5,137 bases of DNA from the NCBI GenBank assembly GCA_934668285.1, contig CAKUNB010000125.1, positions 1 through 5,137 on the forward strand. The letters run 5' to 3'. Within the stretch, counting starts at the first letter, position 1. Every line of letters starts with the position of its first letter. A program made the translations under genes and the position numbers. The DNA is from an uncultured Oscillospiraceae bacterium (GTDB lineage Bacteria > Bacillota > Clostridia > Oscillospirales > Oscillospiraceae). The notes under the pieces were generated by a model. It saw only the letters and a list, made by a program, of their open reading frames with translations, was not told the DNA's origin and ran no database searches. This document shows, piece after piece, positions 1 through 5,137 of the stretch.

Positions 1-646
1 TGAGCAGAAACAGACCAAGGACGATCAGGACGGGAACGGTGCGGTCATAGTCGGCAAGGACGATGTTTTCCACCTCGCCGTCCGTCAGGGAAAAGGTGAC
101 GGTCACCGGATCGCCGACGGCGAGCACCGTGCCGTAGAGGTAGCCGAGGTTGTTGGTCAGGGAATAGGTGCGGCCCTGATACGCGCCGGAGGTCAGCTCG
201 ACCTGCACCACCTGCTTGCCGATCGGGACGTCCTCAAAATCCTGCTGGCCCTGATAGACCTCGTCCTCAATTGCGACGACCTTGCCTCTTTCGTAGACAA
301 TGCCGGACTGCACGGCCGACTGCGGGACGGAGTCGGTCTGCTGCGCCGTACCGTAGAGGAAGAAGAAGGCGGCGCTGGCCAGCGTGAGAATTAAGAGAGC
401 GGTCATGCGTGACGCAGCACTGCCGGTTGCTTTACCTGCCGGCAGGGGCGGTTTCTTTTCGGTGGGGACGGGCTTGGCCTGCCGCAGCGCCTGCCAGATG
501 ATCAGACCGCCGCCGAGCAGCGTCAGCAGCAGGCTTCCGTAGTGCAGAAGACCGCCGCCGTTGAGAATGCAGCAGATCAGCAGAACGGCCGCGCCAAGAC
601 AGCATACGGCTCCCGCGAGCAGAAACAGCAGGCTTTGCTTTTTCAT
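1..646 (-). CDS. YibE/F family membrane protein, N-terminal part (cut off by the left edge)
   Basis: The gene reads leftward from ATG at 646 and stays open to base 1, giving 215 residues. The start is fixed by GGAGGT six bases upstream and a near-consensus promoter. Residues 5-27 and 33-52 are hydrophobic and form a likely membrane hairpin, followed by a charged, proline-rich linker (about 53-80). A third membrane segment lies at 82-99. Then comes a soluble beta-rich stretch (114-198) with GKVVAIED, VELTSGAYQGRTYSLTNNL and GDPVTVTF, ending in ADYDRTVPVLIVLGLFLL, where the next membrane segment begins. The pattern of small beta domain, conserved DxxR and then a multi-helix membrane core is that of YibE/F proteins, whose biochemical role is unknown; transport is often guessed. 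The usual family N-terminus has one membrane segment before the beta domain, so residues 1-80 look like an added part. The membrane core lies outside the window. Family call is from recognition of the motif pattern, not a search. Confidence 0.85.
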   Translation of the reverse strand, partial: MKKQSLLFLLAGAVCCLGAAVLLICCILNGGGLLHYGSLLLTLLGGGLIIWQALRQAKPVPTEKKPPLPAGKATGSAASRMTALLILTLASAAFFFLYGTAQQTDSVPQSAVQSGIVYERGKVVAIEDEVYQGQQDFEDVPIGKQVVQVELTSGAYQGRTYSLTNNLGYLYGTVLAVGDPVTVTFSLTDGEVENIVLADYDRTVPVLIVLGLFLL

Positions 647-652
647 CGGGTT

Positions 653-658
653 ACCTCC
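653..658 (-). promoter_or_regulatory. Ribosome binding site of the YibE/F gene
   Basis: On the minus strand GGAGGT lies six bases before the ATG at 646. It supports this start over the in-frame Met81 (ATG at 406-404), which has no purine-rich sequence ahead of it. Confidence 0.85.
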
Positions 659-686
659 GTGGAGTCATACAATTTCATCCGGAATG

Positions 687-704
687 TCCCTATTATAATA
701 GGGA
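687..704. repeat. Perfect 18-bp palindrome over the -10 box, possible operator
   Basis: TCCCTATTATAATAGGGA is its own reverse complement over all 18 bases, centred between 695 and 696. It covers the whole -10 box of the YibE/F promoter. Its symmetry and position fit a binding site for a dimeric repressor. The core TATTATAATA is partly dictated by the -10 consensus, so only the flanking TCCC/GGGA arms are extra evidence. No known operator consensus is recognised with certainty. Confidence 0.55.
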
Positions 705-720
705 GGCGGCGGGAAGTCAA
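692..720 (-). promoter_or_regulatory. Sigma-A type promoter of the YibE/F gene
   Basis: Reading the minus strand, the -35 box is TTGACT (720-715), the spacer is exactly 17 bases (714-698) and the -10 box is a perfect TATAAT (697-692). Transcription should start near 685, giving a leader of about 40 bases before the ATG at 646. Five of six -35 bases and all six -10 bases match consensus, so this should be a strong promoter unless a regulator blocks it. The -10 box lies inside an 18-bp palindrome listed separately. Confidence 0.85.
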
Positions 721-725
721 GACGC

Positions 726-744
726 TGTCCGTGCTGCGCGGACA
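726..744. repeat. Hairpin TGTCCG/CGGACA
   Basis: TGTCCG (726-731) pairs perfectly with CGGACA (739-744) around a 7-base loop. It lies just upstream of the -35 box of the YibE/F promoter, so it is outside that transcript. It has no T-run and is not a terminator. Two similar GTCCG...CGG elements follow at 882 and 928. Confidence 0.45.
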
Positions 745-812
745 ATCGGCGGCGTGGAAGGAGCAAAATTCCTGCTGCACTGTCCGGTTCGCTGCCGCCG
801 GCGCCGCAGAGG

Positions 813-838
813 GCAAATTGACCAAAGGCAGAATTTGC
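813..838. repeat. Inverted repeat GCAAATT/AATTTGC
   Basis: GCAAATT (813-819) and its exact reverse complement AATTTGC (832-838) are separated by 12 bases. A further CAAATT follows at 851-856, again in inverted order relative to the 832 copy. The box starts are about 18-19 bases apart, which puts them on roughly similar faces of the helix. This could be a regulator binding site, but short AT-rich repeats also arise by chance. Confidence 0.35.
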
Positions 839-853
839 AATGATATTATACAA

Positions 854-863
854 ATTATAGCAA
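854..863 (-). promoter_or_regulatory. Possible distal extended -10 promoter towards the YibE/F gene
   Basis: On the minus strand TTGCTATAAT (863-854) is a perfect extended -10 (TGnTATAAT). No good -35 hexamer lies 16-18 bases upstream, where only a T-rich stretch is present. If used, it would add a leader of about 200 bases to the YibE/F transcript and would read through the 726-744 hairpin. It sits in the AT-rich island, where chance matches are more likely. Confidence 0.3.
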
Positions 864-881
864 TATAAGACGATACAAAAA

Positions 882-894
882 GTCCGCTGCGCGG
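882..894. repeat. Short hairpin CCGC/GCGG after an A-run
   Basis: After AAAAA, GTCCGC leads into a small stem, CCGC (884-887) with GCGG (891-894) around TGC. It resembles one half of an A-tract/T-tract hairpin whose right arm has diverged to CGGGCA. Too weak to be called a terminator. Confidence 0.25.
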
Positions 895-923
895 CGGGCA
901 GTTGTGAGAATCGCCAAAAAATG

Positions 924-949
924 AAAAGTCCGGACTTCGCGGACGTTTT
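924..949. repeat. Hairpin with A- and T-tracts, terminator- or attenuator-like
   Basis: AAAAGTCCG (924-932) can pair with CGGAC-G-TTTT (940-949), with one bulged G and a 7-base loop. The alternative fold is the perfect 12-bp palindrome AAGTCCGGACTT (926-937). The T-run is only four bases, so intrinsic termination would be weak. Lying about 110 bases upstream of the large gene, it would act on that gene only if transcription started upstream of it. It could also be a decayed copy of a bidirectional terminator. Confidence 0.35.
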
Positions 950-993
950 GCTATAGAAATTCCCTGAAACTTGTGCTACCATGGGAATATCAT
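949..993 (+). promoter_or_regulatory. Weak promoter candidates for the large secreted protein gene
   Basis: Two options are visible and neither is strong. One is CTGAAA (964-969), an 18-base spacer and TATCAT (988-993), with transcription starting near 1000. The other is an extended -10, TGCTATAGA (949-957), without a matching -35. Either would give a leader of roughly 55-95 bases. The lack of a consensus promoter may mean low or regulated expression. Confidence 0.3.
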
Positions 994-1040
994 TATCGGT
1001 GGCTCTGTGCGCTTTTTGCGGCGGAGCACGGGAAAATGTG

Positions 1041-1047
1041 AAGGAGG
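1041..1047 (+). promoter_or_regulatory. Ribosome binding site of the large secreted protein gene
   Basis: AAGGAGG lies eight bases before the ATG at 1056 and is close to a perfect match to the 16S rRNA tail. It fixes the start, which is also where the signal peptide begins. Confidence 0.9.
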
Positions 1048-1055
1048 ACATACGG

Positions 1056-1139
1056 ATGAGAAATTATCTCAAGAGAACCGTTGCGGCCCTGCTGGTGCTC
1101 GTGATGGTTCTTGCAATGCTGCCCACGCTTGCGCTGGCG
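1056..1139 (+). other. Signal peptide of the PHP protein
   Basis: Residues 2-7 carry R2, K6 and R7, followed by a hydrophobic core (about 9-27) and the cleavage motif ALA (26-28) ahead of AEDEQF. This is a classic Sec signal peptide with cleavage most likely after residue 28. There is no lipobox cysteine, so it is not a lipoprotein. Confidence 0.9.
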
Positions 1140-4100
1140 GCAGAGGACGAGCAATTCTCGGCAACCCCGCTGGACGGAATCCCGACTGACAATCAGGCGG
1201 TCGTGATTTACAGTGCTTCTGCGGCAGGTGTTTTTGCCAGCGGCGCTTCCGGCAGCATTGGCGTTTCTGCGGCGAAGGCAACCGAAGAAAGCAACAATAT
1301 CACCGTCGGAAACGGCGCCGGTATTTACAAGCTGGTGAAAAACGCTGACGGCACTTATTACATTATGAGCGGCGGCAAGTACCTTTGGGTCGATTCCGAC
1401 GAATCGCTCGAAGTGAAGGATACTGCCGAGAAAGGCACAAAGTGGAAGATCGCTGAGGCCAGCGGCTTTGACGGCTATACCATTTCCAACGCGGATGTCA
1501 AGTTCAAAAATAGTGATATCTACCTTGAGTACTACAACTCCTTTAAGGCGTGGACGATGTCGGAAATGTCTGCAATCTTCGCTTTCACGTTCTATTCCAT
1601 CGACGAGACCGCTGCTGACCCCGACGGCGACGGCTACGTTGGCGAGAAGCCCGCTACCGGCGAGAAGCCTGCCGATGGCGACAAGGTTGTGATTTACAAT
1701 GACTATGGCGGTGTTGCAGTCAGCTTCCAGTCGGATGATACCACATCGCCGAGCATGACCGGCACGGCTTCCTCGCTGAAAGAGGACGGCACGCTCAACG
1801 CGGGCAACGGCGCACTGATCTTTGACGTCAGCTTCGACGGCACCTATTACACCTTCAAAAACGGCGACAAATATCTCCGCACCTCTCCCAACACGAAGGG
1901 CGAGAACGGCAAGATCAATAACGCCGAGTGCCTGTACATGGATGAGCTGGACAGTGACTACAGCTATTGGACGCTGAAGGAAATGACCGGCGGCTATATG
2001 ATGGTCAACAAGACTGCAAAGTACGGCTCCAGCAGCGTTGCAATTGAGTATTTCAGCAACTCTTTCAGCGGCTGGACCTACAACGGCAGCGCAAACCTCT
2101 TTGCCATGCGCTTCTTCAAGGTAACGGACGCGAAGAATCTCGGCTATGTGCTCAATCCGAAGGTCGACATTGCGGCGAAGGACGCGTATCTCGGCGTGGA
2201 CTATGATTTCAGCTTCGTCCTCGACGAGCTGACGAAGGTCACGGACCTTACCGTGCAGTACTCCGTCGGCGGCGAGTACAAGGCCGTCAAGCCGACCGAA
2301 ACCAAGACCTACAACTATGATGCGACCATCCCCGCCGCCGAGCTTGCGGGAAAGACCGCACTCACGCTCAAGATCGACGCAAAGAACGAGTACGGCATGG
2401 AATATTCCGCGACAAAGACCGTGGAAATCAAGGACGAGCCGCTGATCGTCTCCGTTTCCCCGCTGCCCAACGCGGCGACGCTGGAGGAAAAGCGGCCGGA
2501 GATTTCCGCGCAGATTGCAAACTGCGGCGAGAATCCCACCGTCGTGATGACCGTGGACGGCACGGCGGTCACGCCGACCGTGACGGCGGACAAGGTTTCC
2601 TATCAGGCTCCCGCGAACATGACGGACGACCGTCATATCGTGGATTTGCAGATCACCCGTGCCGACGGCAAGAAGGCCGAAATGACGTGGTCCTTCTTTG
2701 TCGGCGAGGCCGGTATGAGCCTCTACTTCGGCCAGATCCACTCCCATACCGCAGAGTATTCCGACGGCGCAGGTACGCTGGAGGATGCGTATGAGCACGC
2801 AATGCAGGCCGACGATGTGGACTTCCTCATCGTGACCGACCACTCCAACTACTTCGACGCCACCGGCACGGCCACGACGACCTCCTACTACAAACTGGAC
2901 TCGCTGAAAAAGACCGACTCCGGCGATATGTCCCTGTGGGAGGAAGCCAGAGCGACCGCCGAGAAGTACAACGCTATGCGTACCGACTTCGTTGCAGCCT
3001 ACGGCTACGAAATGACGTGGTCCGGCGGCCCCGGCCATACGAACACCTTCAACACCTACGGCACGGTCTCCCGCAACAATGCCGCCCTGAACGAGAAGAC
3101 CAACAGCTATGCGGGCATGCACCTGTATAACGACCTGATGGTCAACGCGAACAACGGCGTCGCAGTCACGTATGACACCAGCTCCAAGACCCTCGTCGAG
3201 GACACCACCGTGACCGACGCCCGCACGAAGTACATTGAAGACGCGCCGGTCGTCTCCCAGTTCAACCACCCCGGCACGACCTTCGGCACCTTTGACGACT
3301 ATGCGGGCTACACTCCGCTGCGCGACACCGTCCTGAACCTCATCGAGGTCGGCAACGGCGAGGGCGCGGTCGGCGGCAGCTCCTACTGGCCGAGCTACTC
3401 CGAATACGACAAGTGCCTTGCCAAGGGCTGGCACGTCGCGCCGACGAACAACCAGGATAACCACAAGGGCAAGTGGGGCGACGCCAACACCTGCCGCGAC
3501 GTCGTTATGACCGACGACTTCACCGAGGCCGGTCTGTACCGTGCCTTCGCAGAGCGCCGCGTCTACTCCACCGAGGACCAGAATCTCCGCATTTACTACT
3601 ACCTGAACGACCAGATCATGGGCTCCGTCGTTGACGTGGGCATGGAAGAGCCGAAGGAAGTCACCATCAGCCTCTCCATCTCCGACCCCGACGGCGAAAA
3701 GCTCGGCAAGATCGAGATCATCGGCGAAAATGGCCTGACCCTCAAGACCTACACTGCAGACGGCGCTACCTTCGAGCTGAAGGACACCATCCCGCACACC
3801 GATGCGTACTACTATGTCAAGGTCACGCAGGCCGACGGCGATATCGCCGTGACCGCGCCTGTCTGGATGGGCGAGGCGACCCCCATCACCTGCGACATTA
3901 AGAGCGACGCCGCTCTGAGCGTGACCGGTGAGAGCGAGACCATCACCTCCACCGTCACCAACGGCACCGAGAAGTCCTACCTGATCAACAAGGTCCGCTT
4001 CGTCATGACCGACGAAAACGGCAAGGAAACCACCATCAAGTCCTACGTGGAGAACATCGACCTCGCCGCCGGTGAAACCAAGACCTATTCCTTCTCCTAC

Positions 4101-5137
4101 GAGCGCGAGCTCGCGGGCGACCAGACCATTCAGGTCATCTACTACGGCACCTGGGACGGAAAGAACTTCAAGGTGCAGCAGAGCATGAAGCAGAAGGTCT
4201 ACGAGGCCGAGGGCCTGAGCCGTATCGCCATCGACGCCGGTCATGACAACTACTACGTCACCGGCGACTATGCGGGCAGCATGGGCAACTTCATCAAGTA
4301 CGCCGCATCCAACGGTGCGCTGGTCAAGTACATCAACGAGGGCGAGTTCACCTACGAAAACCTCAAGCAGTACAAGATGCTGCTTCTGACGGTCAACTAC
4401 GTCAGAAACGTCCGCAAGGCGAAGGACTACACCGCTGATGAGCTTGCCGCGCTGAAGAAGTACGTTGAGAACGGCGGCAACATCATCCTCTGCTCCAAGT
4501 CCGACCGAGACAACGCGTTCGATAACTGCGCGAACAACTCCAACCTTCTGCTGGAAACCATCGGCGCACACACCCGCGTCGTCAACGGCATCATCGTCGA
4601 TAACGACATGAAGGCAAACGAGGCCTACCGTATCTACTTCTCCGGCAAGGAGAATCTGAACCTGAACCACCGCTTTGTCAAGGGTGCGTACACCTCCTCC
4701 AACGCCTTCGGCACCGTCCCCGCAGCCGACAACCAGACCGGCTTCCAAGTTTACAACGGCGGCCCGCTTCAGGTGACCGATAAGAGCAAGGTCGAGGTTC
4801 TCGTCCGTGGCTACCAGAGCACCTGGGGCTCGCACTACGACGGCTACTTTAACAGCAGTTCGTTCGAGCCGCAGTACGACCCGTCCAACACGACCTCCAC
4901 GAGCGTCGAGATGGACAACGTCGCCATCATGACCTATGAGGACCTGTCCGGCGGCGGCTGGGTTGTAACCTCCGGCGTCACCTTCCTGTCCAACTATGAC
5001 ATCAAGGACGACCAGAACTACATCAACAAGTTCATCGTGCAGAACATCCTGCTCGAGCTGAGCGGCACGGAGCAGCTGACCCCCATCAGCACCGTCAAGA
5101 AGGTTCCCGAGAATCGCAGCGGCGAGGAGTACACCAT
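1056..5137 (+). CDS. Giant secreted multidomain PHP (CehA/McbA-type) metallohydrolase, cut off by the right edge
   Basis: The frame is open for 1360 codons from ATG 1056 to the last base, with no stop. Order of parts by residue: signal peptide (1-28), two homologous beta-rich modules (49-183 and 210-357), Ig-like spacers (about 359-553), PHP domain (554-940), another beta-sandwich (941-1053), Rossmann/GATase-like domain (1054-1337) and a linker (1338-1360). The PHP domain has HSH (H562, H564), SDG (D570), TDH (D595, H596), YGYE (E652), GHTN (H661), NHPG (H738) and DNH (D801, H803), which is a full set of metal ligands, so it should be an active phosphoesterase or amidohydrolase-like enzyme. 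It is exported and probably works outside the cell or at the cell wall. The substrate is unknown; phosphoester or nucleotide scavenging is a guess from similar large secreted proteins. The divergent neighbour suggests no pathway. Codons TTA, CTA and TCA appear to be absent throughout. Confidence 0.93.
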   Translation, partial: MRNYLKRTVAALLVLVMVLAMLPTLALAAEDEQFSATPLDGIPTDNQAVVIYSASAAGVFASGASGSIGVSAAKATEESNNITVGNGAGIYKLVKNADGTYYIMSGGKYLWVDSDESLEVKDTAEKGTKWKIAEASGFDGYTISNADVKFKNSDIYLEYYNSFKAWTMSEMSAIFAFTFYSIDETAADPDGDGYVGEKPATGEKPADGDKVVIYNDYGGVAVSFQSDDTTSPSMTGTASSLKEDGTLNAGNGALIFDVSFDGTYYTFKNGDKYLRTSPNTKGENGKINNAECLYMDELDSDYSYWTLKEMTGGYMMVNKTAKYGSSSVAIEYFSNSFSGWTYNGSANLFAMRFFKVTDAKNLGYVLNPKVDIAAKDAYLGVDYDFSFVLDELTKVTDLTVQYSVGGEYKAVKPTETKTYNYDATIPAAELAGKTALTLKIDAKNEYGMEYSATKTVEIKDEPLIVSVSPLPNAATLEEKRPEISAQIANCGENPTVVMTVDGTAVTPTVTADKVSYQAPANMTDDRHIVDLQITRADGKKAEMTWSFFVGEAGMSLYFGQIHSHTAEYSDGAGTLEDAYEHAMQADDVDFLIVTDHSNYFDATGTATTTSYYKLDSLKKTDSGDMSLWEEARATAEKYNAMRTDFVAAYGYEMTWSGGPGHTNTFNTYGTVSRNNAALNEKTNSYAGMHLYNDLMVNANNGVAVTYDTSSKTLVEDTTVTDARTKYIEDAPVVSQFNHPGTTFGTFDDYAGYTPLRDTVLNLIEVGNGEGAVGGSSYWPSYSEYDKCLAKGWHVAPTNNQDNHKGKWGDANTCRDVVMTDDFTEAGLYRAFAERRVYSTEDQNLRIYYYLNDQIMGSVVDVGMEEPKEVTISLSISDPDGEKLGKIEIIGENGLTLKTYTADGATFELKDTIPHTDAYYYVKVTQADGDIAVTAPVWMGEATPITCDIKSDAALSVTGESETITSTVTNGTEKSYLINKVRFVMTDENGKETTIKSYVENIDLAAGETKTYSFSYERELAGDQTIQVIYYGTWDGKNFKVQQSMKQKVYEAEGLSRIAIDAGHDNYYVTGDYAGSMGNFIKYAASNGALVKYINEGEFTYENLKQYKMLLLTVNYVRNVRKAKDYTADELAALKKYVENGGNIILCSKSDRDNAFDNCANNSNLLLETIGAHTRVVNGIIVDNDMKANEAYRIYFSGKENLNLNHRFVKGAYTSSNAFGTVPAADNQTGFQVYNGGPLQVTDKSKVEVLVRGYQSTWGSHYDGYFNSSSFEPQYDPSNTTSTSVEMDNVAIMTYEDLSGGGWVVTSGVTFLSNYDIKDDQNYINKFIVQNILLELSGTEQLTPISTVKKVPENRSGEEYT
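1200..1604 (+). other. N-terminal module A, beta-rich, unassigned family
   Basis: Residues 49-183 start with VVIYSASAAG and contain DGTYY (98-102) and GGKYL (106-110), followed by IYLEYYNSF and FAFTFYSID. The pattern of short strands with aromatic residues matches module B in order and spacing, so the two are homologous. A beta-trefoil-like or carbohydrate-binding role is possible from the shape alone. I do not recognise a named family. Codon choice is more relaxed here (ATT, TAT, GAT, GGT) than in the PHP region. Confidence 0.65.
1683..2126 (+). other. N-terminal module B, second copy of the beta-rich module
   Basis: Residues 210-357 start with KVVIYNDYGG and carry GNGALIF, DGTYY (261-265), GDKYL (270-274), VAIEYFSNSF and FAMRFFKV, in the same order as module A and about 163 residues later. 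The linker before it (184-209) holds DPDGDG, like a calcium-binding loop, and two GEKPA repeats. The duplication is visible in the protein, but the DNA has diverged, so it is old. Confidence 0.65.
2715..3875 (+). other. PHP metallohydrolase domain, CehA/McbA type
   Basis: Residues 554-940. The opening LYFGQIHSHTAEYSDG and then VDFLIVTDHSNYF are textbook PHP motifs I and II. YGYEMTW with GHTNTF, QFNHPG, LIEVGNG and NNQDNH complete the metal site. The tail, with FAERRVYSTEDQNLRIYYYLND and IMGS, is the beta extension typical of CehA/McbA-like enzymes. CehA itself hydrolyses carbaryl, but most family members have no known substrate. Confidence 0.9.
4215..5066 (+). other. Rossmann/GATase-like domain (DUF4350-like)
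   Basis: Residues 1054-1337. It opens with a strand RIAIDAGHDN, then a helix (GSMGNFIKYAASNG), a strand MLLLTVN (about 1108-1113), a helix YTADELAALKKYVENGG and a strand NIILC (1142-1146), and ends with GGWVVTSGVTFLSN and a helix NKFIVQNILLEL. This is the fold pattern of class I glutamine-amidotransferase-like domains often attached to secreted enzymes. C1146 sits after the GGNII strand but lacks the canonical GxCxG nucleophile elbow, so it is probably a binding rather than amidotransferase domain. Confidence 0.6.

Larger units (their letters stand above)
647..1055. other. Divergent intergenic control region, 409 bases
   Basis: No convincing gene lies between the two divergent starts. The region holds the YibE/F promoter and palindrome (687-720), a hairpin at 726-744, an inverted repeat at 813-838, an AT-rich island at about 832-880, two GTCCG-type hairpins (882-894 and 924-949), weak plus-strand promoter candidates (949-999) and the ribosome binding site of the large gene (1041-1047). 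Short open frames crossing it contain promoter elements and show no coding character. Confidence 0.75.

Noticed and set aside
694..699. Plus-strand TATAAT as a promoter for the large gene
   Set aside because: It exists only because the palindrome mirrors the minus-strand -10. The matching -35 position (671-676, AATTTC) does not fit, and it is over 350 bases from the start codon.
542..868. Plus-strand 108-codon frame
   Set aside because: It overlaps the start of the YibE/F gene antisense, then runs through the promoter and palindrome. It has no ribosome binding site and no family resemblance.
924..949. Confident intrinsic terminator
   Set aside because: The stem has a bulge and only four T residues, and no gene ends here because the flanking genes diverge.
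665..1051. Minus-strand 128-codon frame in the intergenic region
   Set aside because: It covers the AT-rich island, hairpins and the YibE/F promoter, and its composition is not protein-like.
1056..1139. Lipoprotein signal peptide
   Set aside because: No cysteine follows the hydrophobic core; the ALA motif fits ordinary signal peptidase cleavage.
2315..2593. Minus-strand 92-codon frame inside the PHP gene
   Set aside because: Shadow of the large gene with no supporting signals. The same holds for the other short frames inside 1056-5137.
993..4835. Minus-strand open frame of 1280 codons as a real gene
   Set aside because: It is codon-registered antisense of a protein with clear PHP motifs, starts at a GTG without a ribosome binding site, and has a biased Val/Gly/Arg composition with no recognisable motif.

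Overview
The window holds two incomplete protein genes transcribed away from each other from a 409-base intergenic region. The base composition is GC-rich in the genes, the ribosome binding sites are strong AAGGAGG/GGAGGT types, and one promoter is a near-consensus TTGACT-17-TATAAT. The protein families also fit a Gram-positive, probably gut-type, Clostridia (Oscillospiraceae-like) bacterium. That placement is an inference from style, not from a marker gene.

Left part (1-646, minus strand): the 5' part of a membrane protein gene that runs off the left edge. The 215 readable residues end in a region that matches the N-terminal part of the YibE/F family. They are preceded by an unusual extra pair of membrane segments. 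The middle (647-1055) is a control region. It has a clear minus-strand sigma-A promoter whose -10 box sits inside a perfect 18-bp palindrome, three short GTCCG/CGG hairpins, an AT-rich island with CAAATT boxes, and a weaker plus-strand promoter region for the right-hand gene.

Right part (1056-5137, plus strand): one uninterrupted reading frame of 1360 codons that runs off the right edge. It encodes a very large secreted protein. It has a signal peptide, two tandem homologous beta-rich modules joined by an acidic Gly/Pro linker, Ig-like spacers and a complete PHP metallohydrolase domain of the CehA/McbA type with all expected metal-binding motifs. After that come another beta-sandwich region and a Rossmann/GATase-like (DUF4350-like) domain. 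The frame is still open at the last base, just after a linker that in comparable proteins leads into further OB-fold or nuclease-type domains.

The two genes share only the divergent control region. Nothing in the sequence proves a common pathway. I see no RNA gene, insertion sequence, CRISPR array or phage feature. The most interesting content is the architecture of the giant secreted PHP protein, especially its two unassigned modules, and the palindrome over the divergent promoter.
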